NCBI GenBank assembly: GCA_016789405.1
Contig: JAEUPQ010000040.1
Location: 186,001-250,000 of the forward strand
Direction of reading: 5' to 3'
Source of the DNA: Lysobacteraceae bacterium
Lineage (GTDB): Bacteria > Pseudomonadota > Gammaproteobacteria > Xanthomonadales > Xanthomonadaceae
Length of the DNA: 64,000 nt
The notes under the pieces are model-generated. The model did no database searches. It was not told where the DNA came from and saw only the letters and a list, made by a program, of their open reading frames with translations. The first letter of the stretch is position 1. Each line of letters starts with the position of its first letter. Of the stretch, positions 17,223 through 25,466 are shown piece by piece. The translations under genes and the position numbers were made by a program.

Positions 17223-18716
17223 TCAGCAGCAGCCGTGTTCTCCGTGGTGGTGGCCGCCGGCCACGGCAGCCACGCCGGTGGTTTCGCCGCGCTGGCTGGC
17301 CTTGCAGTGTTCGGCGATCACCTGCGATACGCAGGCGGTGACGCGCTTGCCCATCGGGATGTCGAGGAATTCGTTCGGGCCGTGCGCATTCGACTGCGGG
17401 CCGAGGACGCCGGTGATCATGAACTGCGCGCCCGGGAATTTCTCGCCCAGCATGCCCATGAACGGGATCGTCCCGCCTTCGCCCATGTACATCGCCGGCT
17501 TGCCGAAGAAGGCCTGGCTGGCGCTGTCGATCGCCTGTTCGAGCCAGGGGCTCATGGTCGGGGCGTTCCAGCCGGTCGAATCCTTTTCCAGTTGCAGCGT
17601 CACCTGCGCGCCATACGGTGGATCGCGCAGCAGGGCTTCGCTCAGCATCTGGCCCGCCTGCTTGCCGTCGAGCGTGGGCGGCAGGCGCAGGCTGAGTTTC
17701 ACGGCCGTGAAGGGGCGCAGCACATTGCCGGCGGAAGACAGCGGCGGCATGCCGTCGACGCCGGTGACCGACAGGGCAGGGCGCCAGGTGCGGTTGAGCA
17801 CCAGTTCGGTCAGGTCGTGGTGCATGGGCGTCATGCCCGGCAGGAACGAGAACTTGTCGTAGACCGCGGTATCCAGGACCTGCGCGCAGGTCTTCGCCTG
17901 TGCCATGCGGTCTGCCGGGATTTCCACCTGCATGCCATCGATCAGCACGCGTCCGGTGTTTTCGTCCTCGATGCGCGACAGCAGCTGCCGGAGGATCCGG
18001 AAGCTGGACGGCACGATGCCGGATGCGTCGCCCGAATGCACGCCTTCTTCCAGCACCTTCACGGTGAGGTTGCCGCCGGCGAGGCCGCGCAGCGAGGTGG
18101 TGCACCACAACTGGTCGTAGTTGCCGCAGCCCGAATCGAGGCAGACCACGAGGGACGGCCGGCCGATGCGCGGCGCCAGATGATCGACGTAGGCCGGCAG
18201 GTCGTAGCTGCCCGATTCTTCGCAGGCTTCGATCATCACCACGCAGCGTGCATGCGGGATGCCTTGTTCGCGCAGCGCGAGGATCGAGGTCAGCGAGCCG
18301 TAGATCGCATAGCCATCGTCGGCGCCGCCGCGGCCATAGAGGCGATCCCCCTTGATCACCGGTGTCCACGGGCCGAGGTCGGCATCCCAGCCGGTCATTT
18401 CCGGCTGCTTGTCGAGGTGGCCGTACAGCAGGATGCAGTCGTCGCCGGTGCCGGCATCGCCACTGGCCGGGATGTCGATGAAGATCAGCGGCGTGCGGGC
18501 ATCCAGTCGCACCACTTCGACCTGCATCCCGGGCACGTCCTGCGCGCGCGCCCAGGTCGTCATCAGGTCCACGGCGGCATCCATGTGGCCGTGCGCTGCC
18601 CAGTCCTTGTCGAACATCGGCGACTTGTTGGGGATGCGGATGTATTCGACCAGTTGGGGAACGATTTCCTCGTCCCATTTGCGGCCAACGAAGCGCTCGA
18701 TGCGACTGATATCCAT
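17223..18716 (-). CDS. M20-family metallo-dipeptidase
   Basis: 497 residues, the usual length for dinuclear zinc dipeptidases of the CNDP/PepV-like M20 group, which cleave dipeptides in the cytoplasm. Metal and catalytic motifs in order: LLYGHLDKQPEM (His ligand), LYGRGGADDGYA (bridging Asp), IEACEESGSYD (general-base Glu and Glu ligand), VCLDSGCGNYD, and HGPNEFLDI near the C-terminus (His ligand). The last residues, GGHHHGEHGCC, form a His/Cys-rich tail which could bind metal. No signal peptide with the start MDISRIERFVGRKW. Monocistronic; divergent from the ComEA-like gene. Confidence 0.92.
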   Translation of the reverse strand: MDISRIERFVGRKWDEEIVPQLVEYIRIPNKSPMFDKDWAAHGHMDAAVDLMTTWARAQDVPGMQVEVVRLDARTPLIFIDIPASGDAGTGDDCILLYGHLDKQPEMTGWDADLGPWTPVIKGDRLYGRGGADDGYAIYGSLTSILALREQGIPHARCVVMIEACEESGSYDLPAYVDHLAPRIGRPSLVVCLDSGCGNYDQLWCTTSLRGLAGGNLTVKVLEEGVHSGDASGIVPSSFRILRQLLSRIEDENTGRVLIDGMQVEIPADRMAQAKTCAQVLDTAVYDKFSFLPGMTPMHHDLTELVLNRTWRPALSVTGVDGMPPLSSAGNVLRPFTAVKLSLRLPPTLDGKQAGQMLSEALLRDPPYGAQVTLQLEKDSTGWNAPTMSPWLEQAIDSASQAFFGKPAMYMGEGGTIPFMGMLGEKFPGAQFMITGVLGPQSNAHGPNEFLDIPMGKRVTACVSQVIAEHCKASQRGETTGVAAVAGGHHHGEHGCC

Positions 18717-18983
18717 GGGCAGGTCCGGCAACGAAAAGACCCCAGGGATTGTACGCGGCCCGGCGGGGGTCGGGTTTTTCCGACATGGGCCGACGGAATT
18801 CTCCGGGGTGAGCGCGGGCGGTCCGGCGATGGGTCGCAACGGCCCGGATGCGGAGACTGTCCCTGTCGACGCGGTGCCGCGGATGGCATGAAACGCCAGC
18901 CGCCGCAGACGCGGGACGAAGTCCACGCATCCGGTCGATTCCGTTCGAATCACCCATCCCAATCCCAACCGAAGGAGATCCGC

Positions 18984-19337
18984 ATGAACCTGCCCAACAC
19001 CGCCCGCATCCTTGCCACCGCCGCCCTGACGCTGGGCCTGAGCCTGGGCGCCCTGGCCGCCGAGAAGGTCAACATCAACAGCGCCGATGCGGCGACGCTC
19101 GACCGCGTGCTGCTCAACGTGGGGCCGGCCAAGGCCGAGGCGATCGTGGCCTACCGCAAGCAGAACGGGCCGTTCCGCAGCGCCGAACAGCTGGCGCAGG
19201 TGGAAGGCATCGGCCTGAAGACCGTCGAGCGCAACCGCGACCTCATCGTGGTCGGCGGCGCGGCGCCTGCTGCGACCACGGCGCGCCCGGTCGCAGGCAA
19301 GGCCCCGGCGCCGGTGGTTGCGCCGAAGAAGCGCTGA
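18984..19337 (+). CDS. ComEA-like helix-hairpin-helix protein, exported
   Basis: 117 residues. A signal peptide (about 1-26, TLGLSLGALAAEKV) precedes two helix-hairpin-helix motifs (VNINSADAATLDRVLLNVGP and EQLAQVEGIGLKTVERNRD), the minimal ComEA form that binds double-stranded DNA in the periplasm during natural uptake. A flexible Ala/Pro/Lys tail ends in VAPKKR. AAGGAG lies 7 bases before the ATG. Single-copy DNA-binding role is inferred from the family. Confidence 0.88.
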   Translation: MNLPNTARILATAALTLGLSLGALAAEKVNINSADAATLDRVLLNVGPAKAEAIVAYRKQNGPFRSAEQLAQVEGIGLKTVERNRDLIVVGGAAPAATTARPVAGKAPAPVVAPKKR

Positions 19338-19429
19338 GCGGCTGGCGGGGTCGCATCGGGGGTGTCCGGTGCGGTCCCGTCCTGTTGTTGCCCGTTGTTA
19401 CACTCCGCCACATCGATGATGGAGTGCCC

Positions 19430-20023
19430 ATGACGCCGCAGCCTCGCCTGGTTCCTGCCCACGAATATCGCCGCGAGCGCTGGCGCAACGGCTTCGGCTG
19501 GACGCGCGAAATCCTGCGATGGCCCGAGGGCGCCGAGGCATGGGACTGGCGCCTCTCGATTGCGGAAATCGAGCAGGACGGACCTTTTTCGGCGTTTCCC
19601 GGCATCGAGCGCGAGCTGGTGTTGCTGCATGGCCACGGGGTGCGCCTGCATTTCGATGACGGCGAGGTGTGCGAGGTCCTGCCGCCCCATGGTCGCGTCC
19701 GATTCGCGGGTGAGCGTACGGCACGCGGCGAACTCGTCGACGGCCTTACGCATGATTTCAACCTGATGTGGCGACGCGATCGCATCGATGCAGAGTTGTG
19801 GCATCGGCCGCTGGTGGGCTCGATGGTGCTGTTCGTCGAGCCTGGCGAAACCTGGGTGGTGCACGTCCTGTCCGGTCATGCGCACGCGACCGGGGCGGAC
19901 GCCAGGCAGGACGCGCATGCCGGCGACACCTTGCTGTTTCCCGCCGACGGCGTGCGCGCGCGCTTTGCGCTGGACGGCGGAGGCGAAGTGCTGGTCATTC
20001 GATTCCGCATGCGCGCTGATTGA
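19430..20023 (+). CDS. HutD/Ves-family cupin protein
   Basis: 197 residues of cupin fold. HutD signature-like stretches: REILRWPEGAEAWDWRLSIA, FPGIERELVLLHGHGVRLHF and GDTLLFPADGVRARF. HutD proteins are linked to histidine use, but no hut genes are near, so the name only indicates family. GATGGAG lies 4-9 bases before the ATG. It follows the ComEA-like gene by 92 bases on the same strand and may be cotranscribed. Confidence 0.85.
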   Translation: MTPQPRLVPAHEYRRERWRNGFGWTREILRWPEGAEAWDWRLSIAEIEQDGPFSAFPGIERELVLLHGHGVRLHFDDGEVCEVLPPHGRVRFAGERTARGELVDGLTHDFNLMWRRDRIDAELWHRPLVGSMVLFVEPGETWVVHVLSGHAHATGADARQDAHAGDTLLFPADGVRARFALDGGGEVLVIRFRMRAD

Positions 20024-20157
20024 GATCCTCGATCGAAACGTTTTTTTCGAAACCCATTCGCCGAAGTGGCCGTTGCACGGGAAGGCAGGGCTTTGCGACG
20101 GCACTCAAGCGATGAAGGTCGCGGATTCGCCGAATGTCGCCGGGTTGCCGCCTTGAA

Positions 20158-20171
20158 TTGATCGGGATCAA
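20158..20171 (+). promoter_or_regulatory. FNR/Anr-type box TTGAT-N4-ATCAA
   Basis: Perfect match to the FNR/Anr/CRP-FNR superfamily anaerobic consensus (TTGAT CGGG ATCAA). A -10-like CATAAC at 20192-20197 places the box centre about 40 bases upstream of the expected transcription start, the position of class II FNR activators. The gene that follows at 20230 encodes a di-iron oxygen-binding protein, so the functional link is good. Confidence 0.75.
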
Positions 20172-20229
20172 GACCCGGGAGGCCGGGCGCCCATAACCTG
20201 CGCCACCCATCCCAGCAAGGACGACAGCC

Positions 20230-21030
20230 ATGGGCTTCGTGCTTTACGAATCCGGCCAGCATCGCTGCATCGCCTACAACGATCTCGTGCGCGGCGACGA
20301 TGGCGTGCAGGCCAATCAGTTCCTCATCAAGCATGGCGACGCGTCGGCACTGCTCGATCCGGGCGGTGCGCTGCTCTACAACCCGCTCGTCCTCGCGCTC
20401 GGGCGCGACGTGCGTCCGCACGAGATCGGGCTGATCCTGTGCTCGCACCAGGATCCCGACATCATCGGCGCCATCGACAAGTGGCTGCTGTACACGAAGG
20501 CGACCGTGGTCTGCTCCAGGCTCTGGGGCCGGTTCGTGCCGCATCTCGTGCCGCATTACATGGAGAACGCCGGTCGCGAGCGTTACCTGCTGGTCGATGA
20601 CGAGGGTGCGCGCATTCCGCTGGGCGATGCCCAGATCGTGGCCTTGCCCGCGCACTTCCTGCATTCGGTGGGCAACCTTTCGTTCTACGACCCGACCAGT
20701 CGCATCCTGTTCTCCGGCGATGTCTGCTCGGGCCTCGTGCCGAGCGGCCGCGAATATGCTTTCGTGGACGACTTCGATGCCTATCAGCCGTGCATGGAAG
20801 GCTTCCATCGGCGCTACATGGCCAGCAACCGCGTGCTGCGCCTGTGGGTCGACATGGTGCGCGACCTGTCGCCGGCGATGATCGTGCCGCAGCACGGCAT
20901 GCCCTTCCAGGGCGAGGCCATGACGAAGATGCTCGACTGGCTGTCGCGGCTGGAGTGCGGCATCGACCTGCTCGGGCCGATGAACTACCGCCACCAGGTC
21001 CTGCGCGAGGCCACGCCGGCGCACTACTGA
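20230..21030 (+). CDS. Oxygen-binding di-iron (ODP / flavo-di-iron-like) protein
   Basis: 266 residues with the metallo-beta-lactamase fold of flavodiiron proteins but no flavodoxin domain. Iron-site motifs: LCSHQDPDIIGAID (HxDxD; the following histidine of classical HxExDH is isoleucine), PAHFLHSVGNLSFYD, LFSGDVCSGL (Asp ligand) and VPQHGMPFQG (late His). Such stand-alone domains bind O2 and take part in chemotaxis or redox sensing in other bacteria. The perfect FNR-type box upstream indicates expression at low oxygen. Ends with a strong terminator, so it is a single-gene unit. Confidence 0.82.
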   Translation: MGFVLYESGQHRCIAYNDLVRGDDGVQANQFLIKHGDASALLDPGGALLYNPLVLALGRDVRPHEIGLILCSHQDPDIIGAIDKWLLYTKATVVCSRLWGRFVPHLVPHYMENAGRERYLLVDDEGARIPLGDAQIVALPAHFLHSVGNLSFYDPTSRILFSGDVCSGLVPSGREYAFVDDFDAYQPCMEGFHRRYMASNRVLRLWVDMVRDLSPAMIVPQHGMPFQGEAMTKMLDWLSRLECGIDLLGPMNYRHQVLREATPAHY

Positions 21031-21106
21031 CTCCCGGCGAGAGGGCGTGGTGCCCCGGCACTCATCCGCTGGCCTCCGGAGCGTTCCCGTCCGTTTTCCT
21101 CGATTC

Positions 21107-21148
21107 GACACCCGGCTGCGCGCGCGCGCCGCCGGGTGTCTTCGTTTT
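21107..21148 (+). terminator. Rho-independent terminator after the di-iron gene
   Basis: Perfect 10-bp arms GACACCCGGC / GCCGGGTGTC around a 14-base GC-rich loop, followed by TTCGTTTT. One of the clearest intrinsic terminators in the window. Confidence 0.85.
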
Positions 21149-21167
21149 AGTTCCGGCATCGAGAACA

Positions 21168-21177
21168 GGGGGGGGGG
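21168..21177 (+). repeat. Ten-G homopolymer tract
   Basis: Uninterrupted run of ten G between the terminator and the predicted promoter of the yjf operon, about 40 bases upstream of the -35 element. Such tracts are slippage-prone and can tune promoter strength when their length changes. Confidence 0.6.
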
Positions 21178-21218
21178 CTGGTTTGGAGTGGGCTTGGGAC
21201 CCCTGCCGAAAGTGGGGC

Positions 21219-21247
21219 TTGTCACGCTCTAGCGTTATGTGTAACGT
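21219..21247 (+). promoter_or_regulatory. Predicted sigma-70 promoter of the yjf operon
   Basis: TTGTCA and TAACGT separated by 17 bases, 32 bases before the ATG of yjfI. The following CGTCACGCGTCAC is a short direct repeat that could bind a regulator. Pattern-based only. Confidence 0.45.
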
Positions 21248-21278
21248 CACGCGTCACAGTTTCCACTTGATTGAGTGC

Positions 21279-21992
21279 ATGTCCGATCGTCCTCCCTCAT
21301 CGCCGTCGCCCGAGGCCCTGCGCCAGGCGCGATTCCGTGAGCGGATGAAGGACCGTGGGCTCAAGCCGGTGACGCTGCACGTGCGGCCCCAGTACCACTC
21401 GCTGCTGAAATCGCTGGAAAAGCGGATGCAGCGGGACAACACCCCTCCCTCTCTTCTGATCGCGGAGATCGACAGCACCATGTCCACCCCCCAGGCCATT
21501 TCGACCTCGGCCGCTTCGGCCGTCGCCCCCCACGCGGCATGGACCGCGCGCCCCCTGTTCGATGCGCTCCAGCCTCACCTGACGCGTTACGGGATGACTG
21601 CGGAACTGATCGACGGCTCTGACCCGACCATCCACATCGTGGTTGACGACGATGGCGAGCTGGATGTGACCATGGCCGTCTCCGGCGAGCAGATCTTCGT
21701 CAGCGTGCCCCTCGTCACCGCAGACGACGTGTCGGACATCCACGGCCTCAACGACGCCTGCCTGCGCATGAATCCGATCAACCCGCTCTCCAACCTCGGC
21801 ATCGTGCGCCAGGGCGATGGCCGGGACGTGTACATCGTGTTCGGCGAACTGTCCTCGCGTTCCCCGGTGGTCAACGTGCTGGAAGAAATCCGCGTGCTCG
21901 CAGACAACGCCCTGGATGCGGCGGAAGCGATCTCGCCCTTCCTTGGCGCGCATGCGCCGCTGGCCGGCATGTCCCTGGCGAAGGAGGGCTGA
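21279..21992 (+). CDS. yjfI: YjfI-family protein (DUF2170) with N-terminal RHH-like extension
   Basis: 237 residues. The first 60 residues (ALRQARFRERMKDRGLKPVT, then LHVRPQYHSLLKSLEKRM) look like a ribbon-helix-helix DNA-binding segment, and residues about 85-225 match the DUF2170/YjfI domain (FDALQPHLTRYGMTAELIDG, VPLVTADDVSDIHGLNDACL). First gene of a unit matching E. coli yjfIJKLMC with one extra channel gene. The biochemical role is unknown; the possible DNA-binding segment hints at regulation. Stop and next start are 3 bases apart. Confidence 0.8.
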   Translation: MSDRPPSSPSPEALRQARFRERMKDRGLKPVTLHVRPQYHSLLKSLEKRMQRDNTPPSLLIAEIDSTMSTPQAISTSAASAVAPHAAWTARPLFDALQPHLTRYGMTAELIDGSDPTIHIVVDDDGELDVTMAVSGEQIFVSVPLVTADDVSDIHGLNDACLRMNPINPLSNLGIVRQGDGRDVYIVFGELSSRSPVVNVLEEIRVLADNALDAAEAISPFLGAHAPLAGMSLAKEG

Positions 21993-21995
21993 TCG

Positions 21996-22733
21996 ATGGC
22001 GATCCTCAGCAAGCTGTTCACCCTGTTCCGTGGTACGGCCACCGAGGCAGGCCAGGCCGTCGTCGACGCCAATGCACTCCGGATCCTCGACCAGGAAACC
22101 CGCGACGCGCAGGATGGCCTCAACCGTTCGCGCGACGATCTCGCCAAGCTGATGGCCCAGCGCAAGCTGAAGTCCGATGGCGTCGATGCGAACAAGCGCA
22201 AGCTGGTCGAATACGAAGGTTACATGCAGGTCGCGTTGCAGAAGAACGACGAAGCGCTGCAGCTGGAAGTCGCGCAGCGCATCGCCGACCTGGAAGAGAA
22301 GCTCGGCGAAGACGGCAGGGTCATCGGCGAATACGATGCGTCGATCGAGAAGCTTCGCGCGGCCGTGGCACAGGGCGAACGCGGCCTCGAACGGCTCCGC
22401 GCGCAGATCGATACCGTTCGCGCGACCGAATCGGTGCAGCGCGCGCAGGCGACGATCGCGGCACGCCACTCCGGGACGAATGCGAAGATGCGCACGGCGC
22501 TCGACAGCCTGGAGCGGATCAAGCAGCGCCAGGCCGAGACAGGCGCGCGCATCGATGCTGCGGAGCAACTGCAGTCGGAGCAGGGCGACGATGGGCTGAA
22601 GCGTCGACTGTTCGGAGAGAGCATGGGGGCCGAAGCCGTGCTCGCGCGCTATCGCAAGCCACAGGCGTCACTGCCTGCGCCGGAGTCCGCGCCGCTGGCC
22701 TTGCCGGCAGCGGTCGACCGCGTCCAGGACTGA
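21996..22733 (+). CDS. yjfJ: PspA/IM30-family protein YjfJ
   Basis: 245 residues, almost wholly coiled coil, with the PspA/Vipp1 layout (MAILSKLFTLFRGTATEAGQ, helical repeats to about residue 205, then a flexible tail). PspA-type proteins form ESCRT-III-like assemblies on the inner membrane and protect it under stress. This paralogue belongs with YjfI and YjfL-type partners rather than the pspABC regulon. Lies 10 bases upstream of the channel gene. Confidence 0.88.
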   Translation: MAILSKLFTLFRGTATEAGQAVVDANALRILDQETRDAQDGLNRSRDDLAKLMAQRKLKSDGVDANKRKLVEYEGYMQVALQKNDEALQLEVAQRIADLEEKLGEDGRVIGEYDASIEKLRAAVAQGERGLERLRAQIDTVRATESVQRAQATIAARHSGTNAKMRTALDSLERIKQRQAETGARIDAAEQLQSEQGDDGLKRRLFGESMGAEAVLARYRKPQASLPAPESAPLALPAAVDRVQD

Positions 22734-22743
22734 TCCCGCAGCC

Positions 22744-23799
22744 ATGTTCTTCCGGCTGTTCAGGACGCTGCGCAGGCACGCGGCCACGCTGAGCTGGAGC
22801 GCACTGTGCTGCGCCATCGTCGCCCACTTCCTGGTGTCGTGGGTGGCGATGGCCTGGCTCGGCGAGACCAAGCTGGCGGCGCCCGATGTCTTCCCCTACT
22901 TCTACGCGACCGTCGCATTCACCGTCGGTTTCGGCGATTTCAGCCCGTCCACCGTCGCAGGGCGCTACTTCGCGGCCCTGTGGCTGATGCCGGGCGGCAT
23001 CGCGCTGCTGGCGTCGATGATCGGCAAGACCTCTTCCGTGCTGGCCGATCGCTGGCAGCGCGGACTGCATGGAAAAAGGAACTACGCAAAGATGACGCAG
23101 CACACGCTGTTGATCGGCTGGAACGATCGCGAATCGCATCGCATCATCGATCTGTTGCTGGAAGAGGCCGGCAGGGACACGCACGACATCGTGATCGTGG
23201 ACGCCGCGCTGGAGGCCAATCCGAGGCCGGAGCACGTGCGCTTCGTGCGCGTCGGCTCCCTGGCGGATCCTTCGGCCTATGTCCGCGCGGGCGTCGTCGG
23301 TGCACGACGCATCATCATCGATGCGCAGACCGACGAGCAGACGCTGGCGGCCGCGCTGGCAGTGCGTGCGTCAGGTTCGACCGCGCATGTGGTCGCGCAC
23401 TTCGATCGCGACGAATCGGCCGGATTGCTGAAACGGCACCATCCGGACGTGGAATGCACCACGCCCGTGCAGGCCGAATTGATCGTGCGCGCATCGCACG
23501 ACATGGGCGCCTCGCGCGTCGCGCTCGAGATGCTGTCCATCGCCGACGGGCCGACCCAGTACAGCCTCGTCCTTCCGGGCGATGCGCCGTCGCATCGGTA
23601 TGGCGACTATCTCGCCGTGCTGCGCAGTCGTCATCGCGCGACGCTGCTCGGTTATGCCATGCCGGACGCGCCGCTGACCGCGATCCTCAATGCGGAAGAC
23701 CACCAGGCCGTGCCGCCCGGCGCGACGCTGTTCTATGTGTCGAGTCGTCGCATCGGCGCGGAGACCTTGCTCGAGAGCATCGCGAGGCGCGCGGCATGA
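22744..23799 (+). CDS. Potassium channel with RCK/TrkA-N domain
   Basis: 351 residues: two membrane helices (about 16-40 and 75-95) around a pore loop with the selectivity filter TVGFGDFSPS, then a cytoplasmic Rossmann RCK domain beginning at HTLLIGWNDRESHRIIDLLL. This is the plan of a ligand-gated two-helix K+ channel tetramer. E. coli yjf lacks this gene in its operon. The filter GFGD is a known variation on GYGD. The stop overlaps the next start (ATGA), so expression is tied to the yjf unit; it may restore potential when the membrane is damaged (inference). Confidence 0.88.
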   Translation: MFFRLFRTLRRHAATLSWSALCCAIVAHFLVSWVAMAWLGETKLAAPDVFPYFYATVAFTVGFGDFSPSTVAGRYFAALWLMPGGIALLASMIGKTSSVLADRWQRGLHGKRNYAKMTQHTLLIGWNDRESHRIIDLLLEEAGRDTHDIVIVDAALEANPRPEHVRFVRVGSLADPSAYVRAGVVGARRIIIDAQTDEQTLAAALAVRASGSTAHVVAHFDRDESAGLLKRHHPDVECTTPVQAELIVRASHDMGASRVALEMLSIADGPTQYSLVLPGDAPSHRYGDYLAVLRSRHRATLLGYAMPDAPLTAILNAEDHQAVPPGATLFYVSSRRIGAETLLESIARRAA

Positions 23800-24443
23800 G
23801 CCTGTTCGACATCTTCCGCAAGCCCGCTGTACCTCAAGCAAAGCCGCCAACCTATCCGCTGGGCCTTCGCATGAAGGCGGGTGTGGAGATCGACGGCCTG
23901 CCGTTCCGCCTGGCCGCGGACCGGCTGGTTTTCGAGCCCCCGCTGGGCGCGCAGTTCGTCGAGCGCATCGGGCGCATCCGCCTGAGCGAAGGCGCGACCG
24001 AGATCTTCCGGTTCTACCTCACGGACGATGCGTTCCTGCAGGTGATCCAGAGTGCGGGCGTTGTCGAGGCGATCGGCTATTTCGTCTTCCACGAGACCAT
24101 CACGCCCGACAACGCCGCGGCATTTCGTGCGTGGACCGAGCCGGGCAGTCGCATCGGCGCGCCGATGTTCGCGCTCGGCGATCGCAGCTACGAGCGGCAA
24201 TGGGGCGAGGATCCAGGTCGGTGGTCGCCTCCGATCGCGATGGACGAGGTCGTGTTCGGCGCGGATCCATCGCGTCCCGAGTTCGACCTGACGCACTACG
24301 CGATGCTCTACGCGCGCGACGCCGACACGCCGTCCGGACGCGAGCACCTGCTGGTCAGCGCCGAAGACTATGGTCCCAACGAGTTCTGTGTCGTCGTGTC
24401 GGTCGGCGTGCCGCTGACACAGGCCGACCTGCGCATCACCTGA
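23796..24443 (+). CDS. yjfK: YjfK-family protein (DUF2491)
   Basis: 215 residues, starting MSLFDIFRKPAVPQAKPPTY; contains the DUF2491 pattern (YPLGLRMKAGVEIDGLPFRL, ERQWGEDPGRWSPPIAMDE). Soluble, no signal peptide or membrane segment. Function unknown; it is always met with YjfJ and YjfL-type genes. Overlaps the channel gene by four bases. A 106-base gap separates it from yjfL. Confidence 0.82.
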   Translation: MSLFDIFRKPAVPQAKPPTYPLGLRMKAGVEIDGLPFRLAADRLVFEPPLGAQFVERIGRIRLSEGATEIFRFYLTDDAFLQVIQSAGVVEAIGYFVFHETITPDNAAAFRAWTEPGSRIGAPMFALGDRSYERQWGEDPGRWSPPIAMDEVVFGADPSRPEFDLTHYAMLYARDADTPSGREHLLVSAEDYGPNEFCVVVSVGVPLTQADLRIT

Positions 24444-24549
24444 GACGGCTGGTCTCGGCGCTCCGGTCGGCATCGCCGGCAAGCGTCCCTTCGCCACGCC
24501 TGTTTTCCAAGTCATATCCGTCATTGCTTCCTTGCAGGAGTTGCATCCC

Positions 24550-24963
24550 ATGCCCGAACAATTCGCCAGTTCCCTGTCCGGCCTGCCGGCCTTCCTTGCC
24601 TACTTCGGTGTCTCGATCGCCTTGCTGGTGGCTTTCGTGCTGGTGTACGTCCGGCTGACGCCGCATCGAGAATTCGCGCTGATCAAGGCGAACAATGTCG
24701 CCGCGACGATGGCCTTCGGCGGCGCCTTCCTCGGTTTCATCCTGCCGCTGGCGTCGGCTATCGCCAACTCCGTCAGCCTGGTGGACTTCGCGCTGTGGGG
24801 CGGCATTGCCTTCGTGGTCCAGGTGCTCGCGTATTTCGCGAACCGACTGGTGATTCGCGATCTGCCGGCGCGCATTTCCTCGGGCGAGATCGCCGCGGGC
24901 GCATTCGCCGGCATCGTGTCCCTCGGCGTCGGCATCCTCAATGCCGCGTCCATGACCTACTGA
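24550..24963 (+). CDS. yjfL: DUF350 integral membrane protein YjfL
   Basis: 137 residues, four predicted membrane helices in the two-repeat DUF350 plan (FLAYFGVSIALLVAFVLVYV, NNVAATMAFGGAFLGFILPL, ALWGGIAFVVQVLAYFANRL, ISSGEIAAGAFAGIVSLGVG). Role unknown; a partner of PspA-like YjfJ at the membrane is likely from constant co-occurrence. AGGAG lies 9 bases before the chosen ATG. Confidence 0.87.
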   Translation: MPEQFASSLSGLPAFLAYFGVSIALLVAFVLVYVRLTPHREFALIKANNVAATMAFGGAFLGFILPLASAIANSVSLVDFALWGGIAFVVQVLAYFANRLVIRDLPARISSGEIAAGAFAGIVSLGVGILNAASMTY

Positions 24964-24977
24964 GGAGTGCCGCCGAG

Positions 24978-25466
24978 ATGAAACGTTCCCGCAGCCTGCG
25001 CCTCTCGGCCATGGCGATCGCCCCCGTGGCGCTGACGGCATGCCAGCCGCAGATGGTGGATCCGCCGCCGCAGATCGCCCGGTTCGATTACCCGTCCCTG
25101 CAATCCTGCTTCGATGCGGACGATATCGCCGACGGCGATTGTCGCAGCGCGTTCGCGCAGGCGAGGTCGATGGCGCCGCGCTATCTCAGCGAAGCCGAGT
25201 GCGAACGCGTCTACGGCGATGACGCCTGCGAAGACTACGATGGCTCGCGCACCTCCTTCATGCCGATCCTCGGTGGCTATTCCGTGCCCTATGGCTACGG
25301 CACCAGCCGTTCGTCGCAGTACGGCAGCATCGCGCCGATCTACGGCAGGAACACGCTGACTGCACGCAAGGCGGTGACCGTCGATCCGCCGCCGACGCGC
25401 GCAGTGACCGCGTCGCGCAGCGGCTTCGGTTCCAGTTCCTCCGCGCGCAGCGGCTGGGGCGGTTGA
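24978..25466 (+). CDS. yjfM: DUF1190 lipoprotein YjfM
   Basis: 162 residues. Signal peptide with lipobox LTAC (Cys near residue 22), so a lipoprotein. Mature part holds several cysteines (SCFDADDIADGDCRSAF, ECERVYGDDACEDYD) and a Ser/Gly/Tyr-rich end typical of DUF1190. TGAGGAG lies upstream. The stop overlaps the next ATG, so it is coupled to yjfC. Confidence 0.83.
   Translation: MKRSRSLRLSAMAIAPVALTACQPQMVDPPPQIARFDYPSLQSCFDADDIADGDCRSAFAQARSMAPRYLSEAECERVYGDDACEDYDGSRTSFMPILGGYSVPYGYGTSRSSQYGSIAPIYGRNTLTARKAVTVDPPPTRAVTASRSGFGSSSSARSGWGG

Noticed and set aside
17235..18950. Long open frame on the plus strand opposite the M20 dipeptidase, continuous with the ComEA-like gene
   Set aside because: Only the last 117 codons (from 18984) have a start with AAGGAG, a signal peptide and a recognised domain; the rest mirrors the peptidase.
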